From: Nitrospirota bacterium
Lineage (GTDB): Bacteria; Patescibacteriota; Gracilibacteria; UBA1369; LOWO2-01-FULL-3
Direction of reading: 5' to 3'
Length of the DNA stretch: 34,904 nucleotides
NCBI GenBank assembly: GCA_030598325.1
Contig: JAUVQE010000003.1
Coordinates: forward strand, 1 to 34,904
The first letter of the stretch is position 1. Each line of letters begins with the position of its first letter. A model generated the notes under the pieces. That model saw only the letters and a list, made by a program, of their open reading frames with translations, was not told the origin of the DNA and did no database searches. Positions 26,346 through 34,904 of the stretch are shown here, piece by piece. Both the position numbers and the translations under genes were made by a program.

Positions 26346-28008
26346 AAATGGCTTCGTTATAGCATTTTTCACAATAAACAGTTTCCGGTCGATCCGGTGC
26401 ATATGAAGTTTTTATATCAACTCCACACTTGTCACACTTACGAGTCCAAACTTTATGAGGATTTCGCACCGACAACCGAACTTCGTTTCGAGTTTCAGGA
26501 GCCAATCTAGGAATCGGAATCTTCATTCTACGATAAAACTTCAATTCCTTCTCATTAATTTTATAAGGTCGCCCACTCTTCTCACATACCAAATTTTTAC
26601 TCAAAATATCGTCACCAACATCATCAATCGAATCAGGAATCTTCTCACCATTTTCAATCTCTTTTTCCTCTTCCTCTACCCAATTCAAGCCTGCCTCCGA
26701 AACTTCTTCCCGATTCATGGGAAAGAGATCATTGGCAACCGTTTCATTATAAGCCCACGGCGAAATGTTCATCGGGAAAAATTCACCCCACTCACCGGTA
26801 GACTTCATATGCTCAATAATTCGCGCTCTCATTTCAAAATAATCTTCCTTAGAATACTGTTTATTCAAAATACAATACGAAGCCTTCTTCATATTACTGC
26901 AACCAAAAAGATCATGAGAATTTTGGGCAATAGTATCGCAATAACGAGTGTCGTTTGCATGCCAAACAAATGATCCATAAGCACAATTTACGCCGGAAAT
27001 AGAACCCAACATTTCATAAAACAATTCGCATCCTTCATGTCCAACATGATCACTACTCGCGGCATCTTTGATACCCCAACCCGCAAGATAAACATCCTTC
27101 AAATCTTCAGCCGGTCCGGAAATATCAAAACAGTTATAAGCATTCTTCGCATTCACCAAATTATCACCAAAACTATTTTCAACATTCACCAAATTTGCAA
27201 ACTTATGAGGGAATCCTAATCGAAATTTATCAAACTCAGCCTTCATTCGTTCCACCGCAGAATAACTACCAAAATCATACTCCTTCATCTTCGTTTCATA
27301 CTCCTCTTTCGAATATTTCTTATTAAAAATATGATATTCCTTATTCCTCAGCCCCACACAAAACGCACAATTACTACAAGAACGACAATCAAACAAAAAC
27401 GCGCTATCCCGACAATTCTGCGAATTTCTACAATACTTACTCTCATACATTTTCACACAATCAATCAATTCGTAGCTCAATCTCGATTCCTCAACCCAAT
27501 AAGTGTCGTACAAATCCTGCGAATGAAAACAAAAACCGTCATACATACAATCCTCATTGAAATCCCCTCCAAAAACCAGATAACAATTCTTGTTTGAAGT
27601 CGTAATATTGCAATATTCGCTATTCTCAGCCTTCATATTCATCAAACTAAACCGCGGAACCGCCAACTGCAGCTCATGGAATTGTTCAAAAAAAGGCCGG
27701 TTAAAGTCATAATCACGGCCATATTCCTTTGGATCCCAATCATCACTCCACCAGACATCCTGGGAATAAACTTTATATGGTTTGTCAGAAGAATACAGGG
27801 AAATTATCGGATTACCGGTCAGATCACATTTATCTTTGTAAATTCTCCGCTCATTTCGATGAGCCAAACGTCGGCGCAATCGCTCATCCGGACACAAAGT
27901 CGGCAAAGGGAGCTTCATTCTTCGCAAAAGATCCTGTTCCCATTCAGTAATAACAAAATTTTTCCCGCTTACCCTGCATTTAAGGTTTAAATCAGCCATG
28001 GAAAACAA
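26338..28008 (-). CDS. Paralog of the neighbouring Cys-rich protein
   Basis: Collinear similarity (PTLCPDERLRRRLAHRNERRIYKDKCDL; WWSDDWDPKEYGRDYDFNRPFFEQ; NETVANDLFPM; KCDKCGVDIKTSYAPDRPETVYCEKCYNEAIYG); ATGGATAA overlap with the downstream paralog. Confidence 0.82.
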   Translation of the reverse strand: MFSMADLNLKCRVSGKNFVITEWEQDLLRRMKLPLPTLCPDERLRRRLAHRNERRIYKDKCDLTGNPIISLYSSDKPYKVYSQDVWWSDDWDPKEYGRDYDFNRPFFEQFHELQLAVPRFSLMNMKAENSEYCNITTSNKNCYLVFGGDFNEDCMYDGFCFHSQDLYDTYWVEESRLSYELIDCVKMYESKYCRNSQNCRDSAFLFDCRSCSNCAFCVGLRNKEYHIFNKKYSKEEYETKMKEYDFGSYSAVERMKAEFDKFRLGFPHKFANLVNVENSFGDNLVNAKNAYNCFDISGPAEDLKDVYLAGWGIKDAASSDHVGHEGCELFYEMLGSISGVNCAYGSFVWHANDTRYCDTIAQNSHDLFGCSNMKKASYCILNKQYSKEDYFEMRARIIEHMKSTGEWGEFFPMNISPWAYNETVANDLFPMNREEVSEAGLNWVEEEEKEIENGEKIPDSIDDVGDDILSKNLVCEKSGRPYKINEKELKFYRRMKIPIPRLAPETRNEVRLSVRNPHKVWTRKCDKCGVDIKTSYAPDRPETVYCEKCYNEAIYG

Positions 28009-28080
28009 CTATACAAGAATTTTAGAAAAACTTTAAGAAAATTTAATAATTTTTTTAAGTTTGTTTGCTAAAAAGGAGAT

Positions 28081-28956
28081 ATGATCAAATCAATTCGAAA
28101 AAACGACACCGACTATCCGGCTCTATTAAGGGAATTACACGAGTCACCGCAAAAACTTTATTACAAAGGAGACCTAAACACTCTCAAAAAAACCTGCATT
28201 AGCATCGTCGGCACGCGCAAATACACAGACTATGGAGAATTTATGACAAACAAAATAATTGAGGAACTCGCGGTTCTCGACATAGCAATTGTATCCGGTT
28301 TAGCCATAGGAATCGACGCAATCGCCCATAAAGCGGCCCTCGAAAACAACATCCCAACAATAGCGGTCTTGGGCAACGGACTTAACAACATTTACCCGAC
28401 AGCAAATCTTAGACTTGCCCAAAAAATCATCCAAAACGGGCTCATTCTCTCCGAATACGAACCGGAAACCCCACCTCTAAAATACAATTTCCCACAAAGA
28501 AACAGAATAGTCAGCGGGCTTTCCATAGCGACAATAGTGATAGAAGCCCCCGAAAAATCGGGAGCGCTGATAACAGCACGCCTCGCACTCGAACAAGGAC
28601 GGGAAATTTTTGTCGTTCCCGGAGACGCGGACAGAAAAAACAGCAAAGGAATAATCCAATTAATTCAAAGCAGTAGCGCATATCCGATCACATCAGGAGA
28701 AGACGTAATAGAAGTCCTAAAAATTCAGCCGCATCTTTTTCCTCCGGCTAAAGCCAAAAATCCGCCCACACTCTACAAATTCACACCGGAAGAAATACAA
28801 ATTCTCTCCTCCATGCAAAAACGCCGCCCAACCACACTCGACCAAATCGCCAAAAAATCCACACTGGCAGTTGAAAAAATCCTCTCCACTCTCTCAATCC
28901 TCGAAATAAAAGGCCTGGTCTCAACAAAAGATGGAAAATATCTCCGCAAGTGCTAA
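28081..28956 (+). CDS. dprA: DNA-processing protein DprA
   Basis: ISIVGTRKYTDYG; VSGLAIGIDAIAHKAAL; PTIAVLGNGLNNIYP; FPQRNRIVSGLS; SGALITARLALEQGREIFVVPG; C-terminal winged helix. Confidence 0.96.
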   Translation: MIKSIRKNDTDYPALLRELHESPQKLYYKGDLNTLKKTCISIVGTRKYTDYGEFMTNKIIEELAVLDIAIVSGLAIGIDAIAHKAALENNIPTIAVLGNGLNNIYPTANLRLAQKIIQNGLILSEYEPETPPLKYNFPQRNRIVSGLSIATIVIEAPEKSGALITARLALEQGREIFVVPGDADRKNSKGIIQLIQSSSAYPITSGEDVIEVLKIQPHLFPPAKAKNPPTLYKFTPEEIQILSSMQKRRPTTLDQIAKKSTLAVEKILSTLSILEIKGLVSTKDGKYLRKC

Positions 28957-28983
28957 AATGTCCTCAGCAAAACATCATCCAGT

Positions 28984-30192
28984 ATGCACAAGATCAGAAC
29001 ACATCACAAACACGAAGAAGGAAAAATCTTCTCCCGATTAATCCTCATAATAGGTTTCGGGATAGGGTTGTCACTTCCAATATTTCCAAACTTTGTAAAA
29101 ACAATCTTAAGTACGGATTCGGCAACAAGCGCCTTTTATTCAACAATGGCGATAGTAATGATGATAACGGCACTGACCAGTACATTTCTCCTGAGAAAAG
29201 TCGAAAGATCCACAATAATAAAAGTAAGTCTCATTATTCTAAGCGCTTCATTTTTTGCCTTAATATTTGTGACGAGAATACAGTCGCTTGCGATTTTAAA
29301 CGCGCTTCAAGTCATTTTTTTACTGTTTGTAGTCATGACACTATCTCTATACGTAAGAGATTTTGCCAAAAGTAGAGACTTAGGCAAAGAAGAAGGAAAA
29401 TTTTTCAAATATCAAAACCTCGGTTACTTCGTCGGGCCGCTTATAGGTGGATTTACAGCGGTATATTTCGGTTATGAAACCGCATTTATATTATCATCCC
29501 TTGCTTTTATGCTCGGGTTTTTATATTTCAGTCATTTGCGTATCGTCCAGAAACATCCCGCAATTGTCGAAGGAAAAAAACAACCGCAATTTAAATTTTT
29601 TGAAAATCTAAAACACTATTTTAGAGAAAAAAACAGACGCAAAGTTTTCATATTCACTTTATTTTTAATGATATGGCTGGGATTTAAAAGGCTCTACATA
29701 CCGCTTTATATAGTGTTTTCCGGATACATAGAAAGCATGACGGGAATTATACTTGCCCTGACTATAGTTCCATTAATTTTAATGGAAGAAAAAACAGGGG
29801 AGTACGCCGATAAGCATGGAGTCAGAAAGCCAATAACACTTGGATTTACAATAATGGCGCTAAGCCTCCTGATAATCTTTTTCAACCCGTATACATTCGT
29901 CAATTTTTTTATTATCGTAGCCGCGCATTTCGGAATGGCGCTGGTGGAGCCGCTACAAGAATATTTTCTTTTTAAAAACATGAAGAAAAAAGACGAAGAT
30001 AATTTATATGGAATATATATGACCGCGGATCCGATAGCACTTTTCCTGACACCGACAATTGGAGCGGTAATACTGATATTTTTCCAGTTCAATCACTTAT
30101 TCCTGTTTTTTGGAATAATTATGGCTATCGCAAGCGGATTTTCGTGGTTTACCCTAAGACAGAAGTTGCCCGATGAACTTCCTCAAGAGTAG
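28984..30192 (+). CDS. MFS-type membrane transporter
   Basis: Roughly 12 hydrophobic segments; YQNLGYFVGPLIGGFTAVYFGYETAFILSS is MFS-like. Confidence 0.8.
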   Translation: MHKIRTHHKHEEGKIFSRLILIIGFGIGLSLPIFPNFVKTILSTDSATSAFYSTMAIVMMITALTSTFLLRKVERSTIIKVSLIILSASFFALIFVTRIQSLAILNALQVIFLLFVVMTLSLYVRDFAKSRDLGKEEGKFFKYQNLGYFVGPLIGGFTAVYFGYETAFILSSLAFMLGFLYFSHLRIVQKHPAIVEGKKQPQFKFFENLKHYFREKNRRKVFIFTLFLMIWLGFKRLYIPLYIVFSGYIESMTGIILALTIVPLILMEEKTGEYADKHGVRKPITLGFTIMALSLLIIFFNPYTFVNFFIIVAAHFGMALVEPLQEYFLFKNMKKKDEDNLYGIYMTADPIALFLTPTIGAVILIFFQFNHLFLFFGIIMAIASGFSWFTLRQKLPDELPQE

Positions 30193-31879
30193 TCAAACCC
30201 TGAGCGACTTTCAAAAAACCATCTTCCCGCAATGTAATAATGCCATCTTTTCTCGCCGCCGCGATTAAATCAACAGAACTAGCGTTATCGAGAATCAACT
30301 GCTTCATTTCTGAAGTAATAGTCACGACTTCGGCAAGAACAAGCCGTCCAAGATAACCGGTGTTGCTACAGGCATCACATCCATGAACTTTGGCGATCTT
30401 ATCGGGGATCTGTGCCTCAATCCCCGGATTAACTTTTTTCAGATTTTCAAATATTTCCGAGAATTCTTTTTCTTCACTTTTGCTAATGGGCTCGGATGTC
30501 ACACATTTCGGGCAAACTTTACGCACCAGGCGCTGGGCGACAATAGTATTAAGAGCGGGCGCCACCATAAAAGACGGAAGCCCCATATTCACAAGACGCG
30601 GAATAGCTTCAAGCGCGCTGTTTGTATGAAGAGTGCTTAAAAGAATATGACCGGTAAGAGATGCCTGCGCCGCGGTTTCAGCGGTTTCAATATCACGAAT
30701 TTCCCCAATCATAACAACATCAGGATCATGCCTTAAAATAGAACGCAGTCCCGTGGCGAAATTATAATCACGGCTTTCATCAACCTGACTTTGAGTGACC
30801 CCTTTCATGTAATATTCGACAGGATCTTCCAGGGTGATAATTTTATTTTCGGGAGTATTCATTATCCCGAGAATTGAATACAAAGTTGTGGATTTACCGC
30901 TTCCGGTAGGACCGGTAACAAGAATCATTCCCTGGGAAATGGTTGAAGCTTTTTGCAATTTTTTTAAAGCCAACCCCTGGAATCCAAGCTCTTCAAGAGT
31001 CAGAGCTTTGCGACCCGAAGGTAAATATCTGCATACAAAAGATTCACCATACGGAGTTGGGATCGACGCGACACGAACAGCGGTTTTATTTTTATTAAAA
31101 ACAAAAACATATCGGCCATCCTGCGGTATTGAAACCACATTAAGCTTCATTTTCGATTGATATTTGATTTGCTCGGCGATTTTGGAATAAATGCCTGCAT
31201 CAATTGTAAAAACCTCATGAAGCACGCCGTCTATACGAAACCTGACAACAACACGCCCTTCCTCCGGCTCATAATGGACGTCGGATGCATGAGTTTTCAT
31301 TGCGGCAACATTTAAAAGGTTTAACCCCTCCTCAGCTGTAATTTCAGAAAGTTTTTTTGGTAAATCTTTTAATTGGGTGATTTCTTTCTCATAAGTTTTG
31401 ATAGCCCCTTCCTCGACTTTCTCAATAATTTCAATTTTTTTATATTTTTGCGTGGATTTATAAAATTTTAAAGCATCATCAATTCCGGCGGATGAAGCCA
31501 AATTTACATTAACTTCATAGCCTTGTTTTTGTAGGGCCTCAATTGTGCTTTTTGTTTCAGGATCTTCAGGTTCTTCTACGGCAACCCTCATTTTTTTCCC
31601 GACTCTGAAAAATGGAATAAGCCGAGCCTTCTGCGCATCCTCATAATCAACCAATTTTAAAAAATCAGCATTAAGCGGAGTTTTTGCAATATTTATATAA
31701 GGCAATTCCAAATCTCCGGCACGCTTCAAAGTGGATTTTTCCTGAAATTCTCTGTTCACCTGGGAAACAGCGGTAGAAGTGGTCACCATTTTTGACGCAG
31801 ACTTTTTGCTTTCAGCAGAACCCTGTGCCTGATCAGCCACTTGCGCTTTGTCACCCGTAGTAAGATCCTGATTTACCAT
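30149..31879 (-). CDS. Second PilB/GspE-type ATPase
   Basis: Walker A VTGPTGSGKSTTLYSILG; LEDPVEYYMKGVTQSQV; DPDVVMIGEIRDIETAETAAQASLTGHILLSTLHTNSA; CPKC...CDAC zinc motif. Confidence 0.94.
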   Translation of the reverse strand: MVNQDLTTGDKAQVADQAQGSAESKKSASKMVTTSTAVSQVNREFQEKSTLKRAGDLELPYINIAKTPLNADFLKLVDYEDAQKARLIPFFRVGKKMRVAVEEPEDPETKSTIEALQKQGYEVNVNLASSAGIDDALKFYKSTQKYKKIEIIEKVEEGAIKTYEKEITQLKDLPKKLSEITAEEGLNLLNVAAMKTHASDVHYEPEEGRVVVRFRIDGVLHEVFTIDAGIYSKIAEQIKYQSKMKLNVVSIPQDGRYVFVFNKNKTAVRVASIPTPYGESFVCRYLPSGRKALTLEELGFQGLALKKLQKASTISQGMILVTGPTGSGKSTTLYSILGIMNTPENKIITLEDPVEYYMKGVTQSQVDESRDYNFATGLRSILRHDPDVVMIGEIRDIETAETAAQASLTGHILLSTLHTNSALEAIPRLVNMGLPSFMVAPALNTIVAQRLVRKVCPKCVTSEPISKSEEKEFSEIFENLKKVNPGIEAQIPDKIAKVHGCDACSNTGYLGRLVLAEVVTITSEMKQLILDNASSVDLIAAARKDGIITLREDGFLKVAQGLTTLEEVHRATSVLG

Positions 31880-31904
31880 AAGTTAGATACAAAAATATCT
31901 AAGT

Positions 31905-31913
31905 ATTATAGCA
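31905..31913 (-). promoter_or_regulatory. Extended -10 promoter of the second pilB-like gene
   Basis: Minus strand TGCTATAAT (TGn-TATAAT), between nusA and the pilB-like gene. Confidence 0.5.
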
Positions 31914-31936
31914 AAAAACGGACGATTTAGCTAGAA

Positions 31937-33184
31937 CTAAGCAACTTTTTTTACAGCATCCACAATCTTCTTTGCTCCATCCTCATCAATCCCATCAACT
32001 TCAGCCAAATCCTTCTTGCCAAGCCCTTTAATCTGTTCCACCAAAGTTAAATTCGCCGTAGATAATTTTTCTACCAATTCCTTATCCAGACCAAGATCTT
32101 CAACTTTTTCAACAACAAGCTTCTTTTCTCCTTTAGGAGTCTTACCTTCATAATCACTAATATCAAGAATATCAATTTCCCAGCCGGTCAAAATAGAAGC
32201 CAATCTAACATTTTGCCCCTGCTTCCCAATGGCAAGAGGCCTTTGATCCGGTTGTACGAAAACCTTAACTCTCTTCAACTTTTCATTCAGCTGAATCACA
32301 GAAGTTTTGGCGGGAGCCAAAGAGGTTTTTATATACTCAGTCATATCCTCTGACCACTGAATAATATCTATTCTTTCACCATTCAGTTCATCCATAATGT
32401 TCTGAACACGAATACCTTTTTGTCCGACACAGGAACCGATTGGGTCAATCTTTTCATCAGTTGAAAGAACAGCGACTTTACATCTGACGCCAGGATCTCT
32501 GGCAATTGACTTAATTTCAACAATCCCGGATTTAATTTCGGGAATCTCAAGTTCCAAAAGCTTTTTGACCAAATTCGGATGAGTTCTCGAAATCATCAAT
32601 TGGGGTCCTTTCGTTGTTTTAATAACTTTATCCAGATAAAGCTTGATCCTTTGTCCGGAATAATATTTTTCCCCGGGGATCTGATGCTCATAAGGAATAT
32701 TTGTGGTCGTTTTATTGTCCAGGTTTATATAAACATTTGTGCCGTCAACTCTGTGAACAATAGCGTTTATAAGCTCATTCTCTCTGTTTTTGAAAGTTTC
32801 ATACAAAACATCTCTTTCAGCGTCCTGAATTTTTTGAATGACGACCTGTTTCGCCGCTTGCGCGGCAATTCTTCCATAATTTGTAGGCGTAACATCAATG
32901 CGAACAGTATCACCGACTTTTGCTTTCTTACTATATTTTTTGGCATCCACTTCACTAATTTCCCTGTCTTCATCTTCAATCTTTTCAACAACTTCTTTAA
33001 CCAAATAAACAGTAGTAACGCCTGAATTTTCATCCAGATCAACGTCTATTTCCTGTTCTTTATTCCCATAATCTTTTCTGTAAGCCGCCCGTAGAGCGGA
33101 TTCGATAGTTTCGATTACAGTTTCCTTTGCGATATTTTTCTCGTCACAAAGTTGACTAATTGCCGCAAAAAATTGTGATTGCAT
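31937..33184 (-). CDS. nusA: Transcription elongation factor NusA
   Basis: IETIESALRAAYRKDYG; RDPGVRCKVAVLSTDEKIDPIGSCVGQKGIRVQNIMDELNGERIDIIQWSED; KH domains; C-terminal HhH. Confidence 0.97.
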   Translation of the reverse strand: MQSQFFAAISQLCDEKNIAKETVIETIESALRAAYRKDYGNKEQEIDVDLDENSGVTTVYLVKEVVEKIEDEDREISEVDAKKYSKKAKVGDTVRIDVTPTNYGRIAAQAAKQVVIQKIQDAERDVLYETFKNRENELINAIVHRVDGTNVYINLDNKTTTNIPYEHQIPGEKYYSGQRIKLYLDKVIKTTKGPQLMISRTHPNLVKKLLELEIPEIKSGIVEIKSIARDPGVRCKVAVLSTDEKIDPIGSCVGQKGIRVQNIMDELNGERIDIIQWSEDMTEYIKTSLAPAKTSVIQLNEKLKRVKVFVQPDQRPLAIGKQGQNVRLASILTGWEIDILDISDYEGKTPKGEKKLVVEKVEDLGLDKELVEKLSTANLTLVEQIKGLGKKDLAEVDGIDEDGAKKIVDAVKKVA

Positions 33185-33202
33185 AAGTAAAAAATTAATT
33201 AT

Positions 33203-33234
33203 AAAAAAACTGAATCTTAAATTAATTAAGATCC
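33203..33234 (-). terminator. Intrinsic terminator downstream of recX
   Basis: Minus strand GGATCTTAA-TTAAT-TTAAGATTC-AG-TTTTTTT. Confidence 0.7.
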
Positions 33235-33235
33235 T

Positions 33236-33724
33236 TTATCCACTACGATCATAACACCGCTCAACAGCCTTGTAAATAGCATCTCTGTTAAGCCCGCGAG
33301 AATACAAAAACCGGTAAGCTTTCATTTTCTGTTCCTGAACCGGATATTTTTTAAACCTTTTTAAACGTTTTGTTAATAATTCATAAGCAATTTTATTCTC
33401 ATCTATCTCCGTTTCTTCCAGGCCCGACTCAATCAATTCCTTCTTCACACCTTTAAACTTAAGATCCCGGGCGATAAGAACCCGTCCCCGGGGCCTAAGC
33501 CTGATGCACTCGGAAATATAATCCTTCACGAACTGCTCATCGTTCAAATATCCAAGATCGACCATTCTCCGGATAACATTTTTTATATCATCCTCGCTTA
33601 TTTCTGCGCGCTTTGTTGAATATTTAGCAAGTTTTTTCTCCATTTCACTCATTGTATATCTTTTTTTGGAAAATATTCTCAAAGCATACCGCAATAATTT
33701 GTCATAACCTTCAGGAAAATTCAT
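33236..33724 (-). CDS. recX: Regulatory protein RecX
   Basis: LRYALRIFSKKRYTMSEMEKKL; RMVDLGYLNDEQFVKDYISECIRLRPRGRVLIARDLKFKGV; immediately downstream of recA. Confidence 0.9.
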   Translation of the reverse strand: MNFPEGYDKLLRYALRIFSKKRYTMSEMEKKLAKYSTKRAEISEDDIKNVIRRMVDLGYLNDEQFVKDYISECIRLRPRGRVLIARDLKFKGVKKELIESGLEETEIDENKIAYELLTKRLKRFKKYPVQEQKMKAYRFLYSRGLNRDAIYKAVERCYDRSG

Positions 33725-33777
33725 TAAAGTATTTTATATTGCTACATTCGCGTTCGCTTCGCTACCGCGTTATGTAA

Positions 33778-34842
33778 TTAAGCTTCAACCGGCAAGTTCT
33801 CAGCCGGTAATTTCGCCACAACCTTCTTTTTGTCCTCCGGCTTTCCAAAAACCAACGTTTTTACGTCTTTTTCAATCTCTCTAAGCACTCTCTCGTTTTC
33901 CATCAAAAAAGCTTTAACACTTTCTCTGCCCTGGCCGAGCTTTTTATCTTTATAACTGTAGAAAGAGCCGGATTTACGGGTCACATTATATTTGGTGGCC
34001 AAATCAAGAAGATCGCCTTCAAACGAAATCCCTTTATTGTACATAATATCGAATTCAGCAATCTTAAAAGGAGGAGCAATCTTATTTTTCACTATTTTAA
34101 CTTTAACCCGATTACCAACCAGTTCTTTTTCAATGGTTCCGATACCCTCGATTTTGCCAATAGCCCGGATATCCATTCTGACGGACGTATAAAACTTCAA
34201 AGCCCGTCCTCCGGTAGTGGTTTCCGGATTTCCAAACACAATTCCGATCTTCATTCTCAATTGGTTCAAAAAGATAACTGTAGTTTTCGTTTTAGAAACA
34301 AAAGAAGTAAGTTTTCGCAAAGCCTGGCTCATCAATCTGGCCTGAAGCCCCATATGAGCGTCACCCATATCACCTTCGATCTCCGCACGTGGAGTCAAAG
34401 CGGCAACACTATCAACAACGACAACATCAAGAGCGTTGCTTCTCACTAAAGTCTCAAGAATCTCAAGCGCCTGCTCCCCGCTGTCCGGCTGAGAAAGAAG
34501 AAGTTCATCCGTATTGACGCCTATTTTTTTTGCGTATTCGGGATCAAGAGCATGCTCCGCGTCAATAAAGGCAACACTGCCTCCGTTTTTTTGCGCTTCT
34601 GCGAGAATATGGAGACTCAAAGTGGTTTTTCCGGAACTCTCAGGTCCAAAAATCTCCACAACACGTCCACGAGGCACGCCTCCACCCAAAGCTATATCCA
34701 GCGACAATGAACCGGTAGATATTGTTTCAATAGGGGACAGGGCACCATTCCCTAATTTCATAATAGCCCCCTTTCCAAAATTTTTCTCGATTTGAGAAAT
34801 AGCTAATTCAATAGCTTTGTCTTTTTCATTTTTTGCATTCAT
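33778..34842 (-). CDS. recA: Recombinase RecA
   Basis: Start placed at [79 protein letters not shown]. Confidence 0.98.
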   Translation of the reverse strand: MNAKNEKDKAIELAISQIEKNFGKGAIMKLGNGALSPIETISTGSLSLDIALGGGVPRGRVVEIFGPESSGKTTLSLHILAEAQKNGGSVAFIDAEHALDPEYAKKIGVNTDELLLSQPDSGEQALEILETLVRSNALDVVVVDSVAALTPRAEIEGDMGDAHMGLQARLMSQALRKLTSFVSKTKTTVIFLNQLRMKIGIVFGNPETTTGGRALKFYTSVRMDIRAIGKIEGIGTIEKELVGNRVKVKIVKNKIAPPFKIAEFDIMYNKGISFEGDLLDLATKYNVTRKSGSFYSYKDKKLGQGRESVKAFLMENERVLREIEKDVKTLVFGKPEDKKKVVAKLPAENLPVEA

Positions 34843-34872
34843 ATTTATGAGGTTAAAAATATTTGTGTCCCT

Positions 34873-34902
34873 AGTATAGGTGAGCGCACACTCACCTGTC
34901 AA
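34873..34902 (-). promoter_or_regulatory. recA promoter with palindromic operator filling the spacer
   Basis: Minus strand TTGACA - GGTGAGTGTGCGCTCACC (18 nt) - TATACT; the spacer is flanked by perfect inverted GGTGAG/CTCACC half-sites. Confidence 0.8.
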
Positions 34903-34904
34903 TA

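Noticed and set aside
31912-31936. Terminator after nusA (TTAG...CTAA followed by CCGTTTTTTGC)
   Set aside because: Stem is only about 4 bp; too weak to call.
33743-33780. dif-like site for the Xer recombinase (TTATGTAATTAA near recX/recA)
   Set aside because: Only one arm resembles a Xer-binding half-site; no matching second arm at the proper spacing, and the xer gene is 14 kb away.

Overview
The window is a compact, AT-rich bacterial segment using the standard code (TGA acts as a stop, for example in the ATGA overlaps at 5926-5929 and 6444-6447). Gene content suggests Patescibacteria/CPR; that assignment is inference. It contains: (i) a type IV pilus cluster (pilB, pilC, four minor prepilin-like genes, a pilM-pilN fusion, pilO-like, a small bitopic protein, major pilin) ending in a clear terminator; (ii) a minus-strand pcrA/uvrD - ymdB-like phosphoesterase - ctpA operon; (iii) a small double-zinc-ribbon gene whose + strand RNA can form a 24-bp end-to-end stem plus several internal hairpins; (iv) L,D-transpeptidase, two orphan charged proteins, nrdR and dgt; (v) a xer recombinase, a TrmB-type regulator, ftsE and purM; (vi) a VirD4/TraG-like ATPase beside two tandem, translationally coupled, Cys-rich paralogs; (vii) dprA, an MFS transporter, a second pilB-like ATPase, nusA, recX and recA. 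The best candidates for undescribed biology are the structured-RNA/zinc-ribbon locus (14113-14618), the Cys-rich paralog pair (24684-28008), the prepilin/beta-propeller fusion (4079-5929), and a palindrome that exactly fills the recA promoter spacer (34873-34902). No rRNA, tRNA, CRISPR array or transposase was recognised. All family calls come from reading motifs, with no database search.
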